A stretch of 64,000 bases of DNA from Sulfurovum sp. (GTDB taxonomy: Bacteria > Campylobacterota > Campylobacteria > Campylobacterales > Sulfurovaceae). Shown here in pieces: positions 46,548-54,858 of this stretch (position 1 is its first letter; every line of letters starts with the position of its first letter). The notes under the pieces were generated by a model. It searched no databases. It was not told where the DNA came from and saw nothing but the letters and a program-made list of their open reading frames with translations. The stretch lies in contig JAMORY010000013.1 of the NCBI GenBank assembly GCA_027063305.1, forward strand, positions 109,692 to 173,691, written 5' to 3'. The position numbers were made by a program, and so were the translations under genes.

Positions 46548-46775
46548 AAGTTACCTTCCTTATTCATATTCTAAAATCACGAAGGTGGGCAATTGCCCAC
46601 CCTACATTTATTCATTAGCAAATAACAAATCGATCGTCCATTACATTTCAAACAGCAAAAGGAAGTTTTTTGACGAGACGACAGTTCTTTGCATTTTCTT
46701 TATTCTTTGGATTCGTTTCTCTTTTCTTTAGTTGCACGAACAAAGAAAAAGAAAGGAACATAAAAACCCAATAGA
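46548..46775. repeat. Spacer hslU/hslV with perfect palindrome
   Basis: GGTGGGCAATTGCCCACC at 46584-46601 is a perfect 18-base palindrome followed by CTACA. Further on, TTCTTTGGATTCGTTTC / AAGAAAAAGAAAGGAAC sequences (46695-46760) can pair loosely. No gene. A second promoter for hslU may lie here. Confidence 0.7.
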
Positions 46776-47306
46776 TCACAACTCCAATATCTTAATATTC
46801 GTATTCGTATAGATACAAAGCTCCCCAGCGATCTGCAAAGACTCCTTCACCAGATCGACAGGTGCAAGATTGGCATGTTTATCCAATGCACGCGCAGCGG
46901 AGATCGCATAGTTTCCACCGCTTCCGATGGCTGCGATCTTCCCGTCTTGCGGCTCGACCACATCTCCCGTACCCGAGAGGATAAAGATATGCTCTTTATT
47001 CAACACGATCATCATCGCTTCAAGCTGACGCAGGTGCTTATCCTTACGCCATGCTTTGGAAAAGGCGATGACCGACTTGAAGAGATCACCGCGTTTCTCA
47101 TTCAAGAACCCTTCGAACATATCGAACAGGTTGAATGCATCGGCTGTACTTCCGGCAAATCCTGCCAAGATCTGCCCTTCATAGAGCGTACGGATCTTGG
47201 TCGCATTGCTTTTAAGTACCGTATCACCGAACGTCACCTGACCATCTCCACCAATGACCGCTTTGCCGTCAGCTTTGTATCCCAGTATCGTGGTTGCTTC
47301 GAACAT
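46776..47306 (-). CDS. hslV: ATP-dependent protease peptidase subunit HslV
   Basis: A 176-residue peptidase of the HslUV proteasome-like complex. The N-terminus is [20 protein letters not shown]; the mature enzyme starts at Thr5 after removal of a 4-residue propeptide. [20 protein letters not shown] and [14 protein letters not shown] are conserved. Starts at ATG 47306, which overlaps the rplI stop by one base. Confidence 0.95.
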   Translation of the reverse strand: MFEATTILGYKADGKAVIGGDGQVTFGDTVLKSNATKIRTLYEGQILAGFAGSTADAFNLFDMFEGFLNEKRGDLFKSVIAFSKAWRKDKHLRQLEAMMIVLNKEHIFILSGTGDVVEPQDGKIAAIGSGGNYAISAARALDKHANLAPVDLVKESLQIAGELCIYTNTNIKILEL

Positions 47307-47749
47307 TAGACGCCTACCACTTCTACTTTCAGGTTCGCGTGGATACCATGTCCGAGTTTGGCATCGACATTGTGGATACCAGTAGACTTGAGCGCTTTTT
47401 TCAAGTTAATATGCTTCTTATCAAGATCGATCCCAAGCTGTGCTTTGATCGCTGCTGAGATATCGGCATTTCCAACCGAACCTTTGATCCCTACGGGTGC
47501 AGCTTTCTTCTCGATGCGGATGGTCGCCGCTTCAAGCTCTTTTTTCTCTTTTTCAAGACGTGCAAGCTCCTCTTTAAGCTCCTGTTCTTTACGTGCCTGC
47601 TCCGCTTTCCAATTGGCTACCACTTCCGGAGTTGCCAGTTTGGCAAGCCCTTTGTTGATGAGGAAGTTCTGACCATACCCGTCTTTTACCTCTTTGATCT
47701 CACCTGCTTTTCCTAATGTTTTGACATCTTTGATTAATAATACTTTCAT
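47306..47749 (-). CDS. rplI: 50S ribosomal protein L9
   Basis: A 147-residue L9, with [20 protein letters not shown] and [13 protein letters not shown] (N-domain), the long helix (about residues 45-75) and the C-terminal [15 protein letters not shown] domain. Start of the rplI-hslV-hslU-era block; the divergent oligopeptidase gene lies 113 bases away. Confidence 0.96.
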   Translation of the reverse strand: MKVLLIKDVKTLGKAGEIKEVKDGYGQNFLINKGLAKLATPEVVANWKAEQARKEQELKEELARLEKEKKELEAATIRIEKKAAPVGIKGSVGNADISAAIKAQLGIDLDKKHINLKKALKSTGIHNVDAKLGHGIHANLKVEVVGV

Positions 47750-47824
47750 TCTTTTATGTCCTTATCTTAAATAAATTATCACTATTTTATCGAAACTTTG
47801 TTAATACTCTTAATGCCGATGTGA

Positions 47825-47830
47825 TACAAT
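47825..47830 (+). promoter_or_regulatory. Extended -10 promoter (TGA-TACAAT) for the oligopeptidase
   Basis: TG at 47822-47823, A, TACAAT at 47825-47830, 32 bases before ATG 47863; AGGAA ribosome site at about 47850. Confidence 0.6.
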
Positions 47831-47862
47831 CACACAAAATAAAATATTTAGGAACAAAAAGT

Positions 47863-49812
47863 ATGTTTCAAACCTTTCAAATCGATAATTTAGAATCGTT
47901 TCCCAAAGAGCTTGATGCTCTGCTTGAGCGTCAACGCAAAGAGATCGACACACTGACACAGCAAGATGAACACACCTATCAGAGCCTACTTAAGCCGCTT
48001 CAGGATATGGATGAGGAACTAAGCCTCTTCTTCACACCTCTCTCTCATCTCAATTCGGTCATGAACTCCGATGAGACTCAAAAAGCCTATGAGGCATCCC
48101 TACCTCTACTTTCGAAGTTCAGTTCCGAAATGGCACAGAATGTCCCACTTTTTCAAAAGATATCAAAACTCAAAGCTTCTACACAAGAAGAGGCGAAAGT
48201 ACTTAATAACGATATTAGAGATTTTAAACTCTCAGGGATAGACCTACCAAAAAAAGAGAAGAAACGTCTTGAAGAGATCAACCTTGCACTCTCGGAACTC
48301 TCAAATACTTTCTCTCAGAACCTTCTTAATGCTACGAATGCCTATGAGCTGATCATCGAAGATGCAAAAGATGTTGAGGGGATGCCTCAAACTGATATCG
48401 AAGCGGCAAAAACCGAAGTAGATGGCAAAACGGTTTACAAGTTCACCTTGCAGATCCCAAGTTATCTTGCCTACATGACCTACGGTCCAAACCGTGAATA
48501 TCGTAAAGAGCTCTCTAAAGCCTACAGCACCCGCGCTCCCGAAAATAGTGAAGTAATTGATCGTATTTTGGCACTCAAGCAGGAGAAAGCAGGAATTTTA
48601 GGCTTTAAGAACTATGCAGAATATGCGCTTCAGACCAGAGATGCCTCTTCCGAAGAGGAGGTGCTCTCATTCTTGAATAAACTGGCAGATGCCGCGCTGC
48701 CTCAGGCAAAAGAGGAGCTTGAAGAGCTCAAAACATTTGCCAAAGAGTGTGACTGCATAGAGGACTTCGCTACGCATGATGTGGCTTACTACAGCGAAAA
48801 ACTCAAAAAGGAAAAGTTCAACTTTGACGATACCATGACCAAACCCTACTTCCAACAGCAGCGTGTTCTAAACGGTATGCTCGATATTGTCTCTGAACTC
48901 TTCAGTGTTACATTCAAACCTGCCGATGTACCGACATGGCATGCATGTGTTAAAGCCTTTGATATCTATGAAGATGAAAAACTCTCAGGACGTATCTACT
49001 TTGACCTTGAAGCACGTAAGGAAAAACGTGGTGGGGCGTGGATGCATGACTGGGAAACTCACTTTGTCGATACACAAGGTAAAGAACATCTCGCCTCTGC
49101 CTTTGTCGTCTGTAACTACGCACCGGCGACTGAGACAACCCCTTCCCTGCTTCGCCATGATGATGTGGTCACCCTTTTCCATGAGATGGGACACGCCATT
49201 CACCATCTCTTTGGCAAGTGCCGTGAGCGTTCCGTCTCCGGTATCAACGGCGTGGCATGGGATGTAGTGGAGTTCCCTTCACAATTCTTGGAGAACTTTG
49301 CCTATGAGCCTGCCATTATCAGACGTCTTGGATTCCATTACGAAACCGGTGAACCGATCTCTGACGAACTCATTGCCAAGATCAAAGAGACCAAGAACTT
49401 TCAGGCAGCCCTTGGCATTCTTCGACAGGTAGAGTTCTCTCTGTTTGATTTCAAACTTCATCAAAAACTCTATCAGGGAGAGGAGGTTCAAGCACTGCTT
49501 GACACTATTAGAGAAAAAACCTCTTTACTGAAACCACCAAGCTACAACAGGTTCCAGCATGGTTTCTCTCACATCTTTGCCGGTGGATATGCCGCAGGAT
49601 ACTACAGCTATAAATGGGCCGAAGTGCTCAGTGCCGATGCATTCTTTGCCTGTCTGGATGAAAAGGACGGATTCAATAAAGAAAAGGCTATCGAATACAA
49701 AGCCTATATCCTCAGTAACGGTGGTGCTAAGGAGATGAGCGAACTCTATATGGAATGGCTTGGTCGTAAACCGCAGATAGAGAGTCTCATCAAACTCTAT
49801 GAGATCGACTAA
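47863..49812 (+). CDS. M3-family oligopeptidase (OpdA/PrlC-like)
   Basis: A 649-residue zinc peptidase with VTLFHEMGHAIHHLFG (HExxH) near residue 440 and the downstream ligand Glu in the FLENFAYEPA segment, as in oligopeptidase A and oligoendopeptidases. It would digest short peptides in the cytoplasm; no signal peptide. The frame is open back to GTG 47821, but that lies inside the promoter; ATG 47863 has AGGAA upstream. A small membrane protein follows on the same strand after 9 bases. Confidence 0.93.
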   Translation: MFQTFQIDNLESFPKELDALLERQRKEIDTLTQQDEHTYQSLLKPLQDMDEELSLFFTPLSHLNSVMNSDETQKAYEASLPLLSKFSSEMAQNVPLFQKISKLKASTQEEAKVLNNDIRDFKLSGIDLPKKEKKRLEEINLALSELSNTFSQNLLNATNAYELIIEDAKDVEGMPQTDIEAAKTEVDGKTVYKFTLQIPSYLAYMTYGPNREYRKELSKAYSTRAPENSEVIDRILALKQEKAGILGFKNYAEYALQTRDASSEEEVLSFLNKLADAALPQAKEELEELKTFAKECDCIEDFATHDVAYYSEKLKKEKFNFDDTMTKPYFQQQRVLNGMLDIVSELFSVTFKPADVPTWHACVKAFDIYEDEKLSGRIYFDLEARKEKRGGAWMHDWETHFVDTQGKEHLASAFVVCNYAPATETTPSLLRHDDVVTLFHEMGHAIHHLFGKCRERSVSGINGVAWDVVEFPSQFLENFAYEPAIIRRLGFHYETGEPISDELIAKIKETKNFQAALGILRQVEFSLFDFKLHQKLYQGEEVQALLDTIREKTSLLKPPSYNRFQHGFSHIFAGGYAAGYYSYKWAEVLSADAFFACLDEKDGFNKEKAIEYKAYILSNGGAKEMSELYMEWLGRKPQIESLIKLYEID

Positions 49813-49821
49813 GGAGTCATT

Positions 49822-50340
49822 GTGAAAGAGTATGGATACCTTATGCTAACGATCATTGCACTGTTTGTCATTACCCTTGCAGGTGCCTACTTCTCTCCGA
49901 CCTTTGAAGAGCAAAAGAACTTTCTTGAGCTCTTTATCCTGATGGGGGCAGTACTCTTTATCTTTTCGGCACTGGTGGTTTTTGCCGCGATCGGGTTTGC
50001 CTCTTTCTCTATTTACGGGGCGATCTTTCTTGCCGCTGTTATGGGTATCTACGGTATTGAAGGGGCAGTGCTTGTTGTAGGAATGACCTATCTGGTATGG
50101 GGTGTAATCTTCTCTATGCAAGTACTACTCTTTTCGCATCATCTTAAAAGTGCTGCACGATGGTTCAAAGAACGATACACTTTTAAATCTTTTTACTATG
50201 AATACCGTGTATTCTATCCAATGTTATGGTTGGGGTATCTTTTTTTAGAGGTGATCCCTGGGATCATATTGAGAGAAGAAATATCACGATTCACCCCCTC
50301 TTTGCTTAAAGAGGAGATGCGACTAATACTGAAAGATTAG
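49822..50340 (+). CDS. Four-helix membrane protein, function unknown
   Basis: A 172-residue protein with about four hydrophobic segments ([75 protein letters not shown]). The start is GTG 49822 with AAGGAG upstream. No family recognised. It likely shares a transcript with the oligopeptidase. Its last 4 bases overlap the convergent argG stop. Confidence 0.72.
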   Translation: MKEYGYLMLTIIALFVITLAGAYFSPTFEEQKNFLELFILMGAVLFIFSALVVFAAIGFASFSIYGAIFLAAVMGIYGIEGAVLVVGMTYLVWGVIFSMQVLLFSHHLKSAARWFKERYTFKSFYYEYRVFYPMLWLGYLFLEVIPGIILREEISRFTPSLLKEEMRLILKD

Positions 50341-51578
50341 TCATTAATGAGCGTTTTGATACGCTCAGGCTGTTTCTTCCCTTCGATAATGAAACGAAGC
50401 GCATTGAGACGGATGAACCCTTCCGCATCTTTTTGGTTATAGACCTCATCCGCTTCAAATGTAGAGTGTTCTTCTGAGTAGAGAGAGTTCTCAGACTTAC
50501 GTCCAACCACCATCACATTCCCTTTATAGAGCTTCAAACGTACTTCTCCGTTAACCTGTTCCTGCGTTGCATCGATGGCAGCTTGCATCATTCTACGCTC
50601 AGGTGACCACCATAGACCGTTGTAGATAAGCTTCGCATACTTTGGCATCATCTCATCTTTGGCATGTGCTTCTTCTCTATCAAGAGTAATGGACTCGATC
50701 GCACGGTGCGCTTTAAGCATGATCGTTCCACCCGGAGTCTCGTAACATCCACGCGCTTTCATCCCTACCATACGGTTCTCTACGATGTCGATACGACCGA
50801 TACCATGTTTTTTACCGTAGGTATTCAAGGTTTCAAGGATGGTCGCAGGGCTCATCTCTTCACCATTAATAGCTACCGGATCACCATGCTTGTATGTGAT
50901 AGTGATGTACTCCGCTTCATCCGGTGCCTCTTCAGGAGAGACAGACCAGAGCCACATATCTTCTTCAGGCTCATTGTACGGGTTTTCCAACCACTCACCC
51001 TCATAAGAGATATGTAAGAGGTTCGCATCCATCGAATACGGTTTTGGTTTCCCTTTGCCATCGATATCAATACCATGCGCTTTTGCATACTCAAGCAATT
51101 TGGTACGAGAGTTCAGATCCCACTCTCTCCATGGTGCGATCACGGCAATGTCCGGATCGAGTGCAAGGTAACCAAGCTCGAAACGTACCTGGTCGTTCCC
51201 TTTTCCCGTCGCTCCGTGAGAAACGGCATCCGCCCCTGTCTCATGTGCGATCTCGATCTGTTTTTTCGCGATCAGCGGTCTTGCGATAGAAGTACCGAGC
51301 AGATACTCACCCTCATAGATCGCATTGGCTCTGAACATTGGAAATACAAAATCTTTAACGAACTCTTCTCTTAGGTCAAGAATGAAGATATTCTCTGGTT
51401 TAATCCCCATATCGAGCGCTTTTTGACGCGCCGGTTCCACCTCTTCACCCTGTCCCAGGTCAGCGGTAAATGTCACCACTTCACAGTTGTACTCATCCTG
51501 GAGCCACTTTAGAATAATACTGGTATCAAGCCCACCCGAGTAAGCCAATACCGCTTTTTTGATCTCTCTTTTTGCCAT
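50337..51578 (-). CDS. argG: Argininosuccinate synthase
   Basis: A 413-residue enzyme that joins citrulline and aspartate in arginine synthesis. [15 protein letters not shown] is the ATP PP-loop near residue 14; [11 protein letters not shown] and [17 protein letters not shown] are conserved. The start is ATG 51578 (MAKREIKK); a GTG 6 bases upstream would add two residues, but the purine-rich site fits the ATG. Monocistronic in appearance. Confidence 0.96.
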   Translation of the reverse strand: MAKREIKKAVLAYSGGLDTSIILKWLQDEYNCEVVTFTADLGQGEEVEPARQKALDMGIKPENIFILDLREEFVKDFVFPMFRANAIYEGEYLLGTSIARPLIAKKQIEIAHETGADAVSHGATGKGNDQVRFELGYLALDPDIAVIAPWREWDLNSRTKLLEYAKAHGIDIDGKGKPKPYSMDANLLHISYEGEWLENPYNEPEEDMWLWSVSPEEAPDEAEYITITYKHGDPVAINGEEMSPATILETLNTYGKKHGIGRIDIVENRMVGMKARGCYETPGGTIMLKAHRAIESITLDREEAHAKDEMMPKYAKLIYNGLWWSPERRMMQAAIDATQEQVNGEVRLKLYKGNVMVVGRKSENSLYSEEHSTFEADEVYNQKDAEGFIRLNALRFIIEGKKQPERIKTLIND

Positions 51579-51656
51579 TATCACAGCCTTTTAAATAATA
51601 TAATTGCCGCGATTTTAGCGTAAATTTGGTTAGGGCTTGTTTTTTCCCAAGATATC

Positions 51657-54368
51657 TTACGTCAATAGCTTCTTTGCCACACCTTTCAAACTCTTCACCT
51701 CAACCCAAATTTGAAGCTTTCTTCTGATCCTCTTCGGTACCCCAATCCCAGTAAAACTCAACACTTCCAAGTAGATCTCCAAAAGTTTTTTGATTCCTTT
51801 AATAGGCACATCATTCATCTGAGTGATCATGGCTGAAAGCAGTATATGAAGCCCTTCATTATGCAGATTTGACAGATTTAGCATATTACTGATGATCAGG
51901 TCGGTAAAGCGTTTAAGTGGAGCATATTCGTTGTATTCAAGTTTGCCGAGTATCTCACCAAGGAGTTGATGATTCATTGTGCCTTCAGTGGTGGCTTTGT
52001 ACCATAGTTCACTTCCAAAAAATCTAACACTTGAAGATTTGTCTACCAAAGAACATGCAAGATACACATAATTATATTCATGCATAGCATCATGCCACAA
52101 CTCTGACAAAACCGGGAGTATCTGCTCTGCATGACGCATACTGTTGGCTCTTAAATAGTTTCTGTCATAACCATGCACCCGAATAAAAAAGAGTAACATT
52201 CTATCTGTTATATGTGGGCTTAAGAGCAAAAACTTCTCATCGTCACCTTTATGCAGATCTTGAGATATACGGTTATGGTGTATCATGGTAAAAATATTGG
52301 CAACTCTGCTAGGGTGTTCAAAATATGTCGGTATGATATTGACTGTTTTTACTTTTGACAGATCCTTAAGGTAGCGCTGTTCTGCCGTACTATAAAAAGT
52401 GTAGTCTATCTCTCCTATCTGATATATTGGCATCTGATAAGGAAATAGTAATCCTTTATCAAAATGCTCTGCAAACATATCTAGTTCATCTTCTTTATCA
52501 CTCCGTAGTAGAGCTGTGATCCACAATTCAGGGGTTTTGACTTTTATTATATCCAATGTATTTTCACTAAAAAGATACAACAATACATCACTTATTTCTC
52601 CTGAAATTTTTTGCTTGATATCTTCTATTTTATCCTTAGAAATCACTACACGAAGCACTGCTATCTGAAAATCAATAAGATCAATGGCTATAGCGTTTTT
52701 TTGATAATACGCTATACGTTCAATAAGAATATTTATATCGATATAACCATAAGAGTGAGTGGCAAATGATAAGAGTGGTGAATACTCTTTATCTAAGATC
52801 TTTTGTTGCACCAAGAAGGCTATATACACAAAAGGTTTATAAAAATAGGGGTTTTCAATCAGTGATGAAAAATAAGGTTTCTCTTTGAGAATAGAATCAA
52901 TAGTCATTTTAGAGTCAGGGAATACTCTAGTCAAATACTGGGCATACCTTAGCATGGTATCAAGACAAATATAGGTAACAAGCCCAAGATTATAATTAAA
53001 TACCGTTGCTTTTTTATATGCCGTTTGAATAAGTGGTATCAATTTATCAACATTATCTGTATTGACTTGGGAATCAATTTTTAGAAGAAGGTGCATAAAA
53101 CGGTCAAAATTATCGATATAGATCTTTTCAAATGTTCGGGAAAGTACAAAAATACGCTCTTCAAAAGTCTGGGGCATATCAATGATGTGCGTATTGTCCA
53201 ACTCTATTGCTTTTGCTTGTGTGACTATTACCGTTTCAGAGACATCAATATCGGGTGTATACTCAGTAATTAATGCTTTTGCTTCCATAAAAAGAGCATC
53301 TTCATAATCTGCTATCCGAATATATTCTTCTTTTAAAAAATCATATTTTTGTAGCAACTTGATCACTTTTATCTGCCACTGACTGTCCTTGTGTAACAGT
53401 GATTCACCAAGTGCCACAGCTATGCTTGAATGATGATTTGAAGACTTTTTTAATAGTTTGACAACAATACTTAATGTACTGTTTCGTATCATTTTTACAG
53501 AGGAGTGTAGTAACATGGGGAGGTAATCTATAAAATATTTATCATCGAACAATGCATTTTCACATATTTTTTTGATCAGTTTTAGTGAGAGGTTCACTCT
53601 TTTTCTTTCTGTTGCATCCAATGTACATATCAAGACTTTTTGATATTCCATATAAGCACTTGATGGTATATCTAACCTATTTAATGTTTCTAAACAATCC
53701 ATAGGAACCGGTGTATGCTCCAAGAGGTGCATCAAAAGTTTTTGTAAAGGAATATCACCATTTTCTAATAATCTTTGAAAAAGTACAGACCAACTTTTGC
53801 TATCAAAATGAATTATCTCTTCTGATACTTCAAAGATATACCAAAGATGTTCTTCAAGAAATATAGACGGAAATGATTCCAATGTTATGGGTGCTTTACG
53901 ATGAAGTTGAAATATAATCGTCTCTTTGGTAGGTGCAAGATTATTATGTACTATACACTCTAAAAGTCGTTCATAAGAATCTAGCATAAAAGGATGCTTT
54001 TCTAAATAGGTAGCAAACCATGATGGCATACCCCATAGATATACTTTATGTGCTGTTATTATTTGAAAATATGTATGTGACCAGGTAAAGATATCAGTAA
54101 ATATATTTTGCTCACAACAAACAAAAGCACTCACTGCAATATATTGCCATCTCTTATAATCAGGTGTATCTTGTAAAATACAAATATGAGTTTGAGCATA
54201 AGTAAAAACTTTTTTTCTATATATTTCACCTAAATGTTTTATTTTGTAGTTCAATATCTTTTTATCACTATCTGATAATGATTGTAAAAAAGAGATAACT
54301 TCTTGCTCTGTACCTTCTATCAGGATTTTTTCATATATTTCAATCACATTTCCCACAATGAACTCCAT
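51657..54368 (-). CDS. Giant helical-repeat protein A (DUF6493-like)
   Basis: A 903-residue cytoplasmic protein with no signal peptide or clear membrane helix, made of repeated amphipathic helices in a HEAT-like pattern throughout (for example LCEIYRKK-type N-terminal helices, SVKMIRNSTLSIVVKLLKKS). It resembles the DUF6493 family in my memory; no enzyme motif seen. The C-terminal 110 or so residues (SELWYKATTEGTMNHQLLGE, NEYAPLKRFTDL, IKKLLEIYLEVLS) are nearly identical to protein B at 54859-57735, while the rest differs. Last gene of the six-gene operon, 10 bases after the 110-residue protein. AT-rich. Possibly a large scaffold; function unknown. Confidence 0.8.
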   Translation of the reverse strand: MEFIVGNVIEIYEKILIEGTEQEVISFLQSLSDSDKKILNYKIKHLGEIYRKKVFTYAQTHICILQDTPDYKRWQYIAVSAFVCCEQNIFTDIFTWSHTYFQIITAHKVYLWGMPSWFATYLEKHPFMLDSYERLLECIVHNNLAPTKETIIFQLHRKAPITLESFPSIFLEEHLWYIFEVSEEIIHFDSKSWSVLFQRLLENGDIPLQKLLMHLLEHTPVPMDCLETLNRLDIPSSAYMEYQKVLICTLDATERKRVNLSLKLIKKICENALFDDKYFIDYLPMLLHSSVKMIRNSTLSIVVKLLKKSSNHHSSIAVALGESLLHKDSQWQIKVIKLLQKYDFLKEEYIRIADYEDALFMEAKALITEYTPDIDVSETVIVTQAKAIELDNTHIIDMPQTFEERIFVLSRTFEKIYIDNFDRFMHLLLKIDSQVNTDNVDKLIPLIQTAYKKATVFNYNLGLVTYICLDTMLRYAQYLTRVFPDSKMTIDSILKEKPYFSSLIENPYFYKPFVYIAFLVQQKILDKEYSPLLSFATHSYGYIDINILIERIAYYQKNAIAIDLIDFQIAVLRVVISKDKIEDIKQKISGEISDVLLYLFSENTLDIIKVKTPELWITALLRSDKEDELDMFAEHFDKGLLFPYQMPIYQIGEIDYTFYSTAEQRYLKDLSKVKTVNIIPTYFEHPSRVANIFTMIHHNRISQDLHKGDDEKFLLLSPHITDRMLLFFIRVHGYDRNYLRANSMRHAEQILPVLSELWHDAMHEYNYVYLACSLVDKSSSVRFFGSELWYKATTEGTMNHQLLGEILGKLEYNEYAPLKRFTDLIISNMLNLSNLHNEGLHILLSAMITQMNDVPIKGIKKLLEIYLEVLSFTGIGVPKRIRRKLQIWVEVKSLKGVAKKLLT

Positions 54369-54378
54369 TATCTTCTTT

Positions 54379-54711
54379 TTAAGATACCAGAGCTAATCTG
54401 ATCTTAACTCCGTTATGATGAGCCTGCTTTGCTTTTGTAAGAATATCTTTCAACTCCTCCTGTAACCCTTTGTCACCAAAATCGCTTAATGCTTCAAAAA
54501 GTGTTATGATATTTTCAGGAACAACATATTTAGGTGGTAGATCCATCCCAAACTCCTCTGCAACAATGGACTCATCCAAATAACTGCTTAAAGGTGCATA
54601 CCCTTTTTCTACACAATAGGTATCAATCTTTTTTATCTGTTCTAAAACTAAAGTATGATCCCAAGTATCACTCTCTTGCCCCTCTGCTAGTATCCATAAT
54701 GTTTGACTCAT
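54379..54711 (-). CDS. 110-residue acidic protein between the giant proteins
   Basis: An acidic soluble protein starting MSQTLWILAEGQESDTWDHT, with LEQIKKIDTYCVEKGYAPLS, then SYLDESIVAEEFGM and helical LFEALSDFGDKGLQEELKDI. No family recognised; I recall similar small SLW-type proteins beside large helical or SWIM genes, but that is unverified memory. It could be a partner of protein A. It follows protein B after a 147-base gap with hairpins and precedes protein A by 10 bases. Confidence 0.7.
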   Translation of the reverse strand: MSQTLWILAEGQESDTWDHTLVLEQIKKIDTYCVEKGYAPLSSYLDESIVAEEFGMDLPPKYVVPENIITLFEALSDFGDKGLQEELKDILTKAKQAHHNGVKIRLALVS

Positions 54712-54810
54712 ATCTTCATCCTTCTTTCTCTCATTGCTCCCACACTAAACTTTAAGCGTACTGTATCTCTCTAAATCATACCTTTTCTATTTAGCTTCAA
54801 TCTTTGGATG

Positions 54811-54850
54811 TGCGATTTCAATCGCAACAGCAGGGACTAAAGTCCCTGTT
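54811..54850. repeat. Double hairpin downstream of giant gene B's neighbour region
   Basis: TGCGAT-TTCA-ATCGCA (54811-54826) followed by CAGGGACT-AA-AGTCCCTG (54831-54848). No T-run on the minus strand. It separates protein B (ending 54859) from the small gene and may moderate expression of the last two genes. Confidence 0.6.
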
Positions 54851-54858
54851 CCAAAAAT

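Noticed and set aside
54379..54711. 110-residue protein as an antitoxin or immunity protein for giant A
   Set aside because: No known immunity motif and no toxin motif in the giants; the idea has no direct support.
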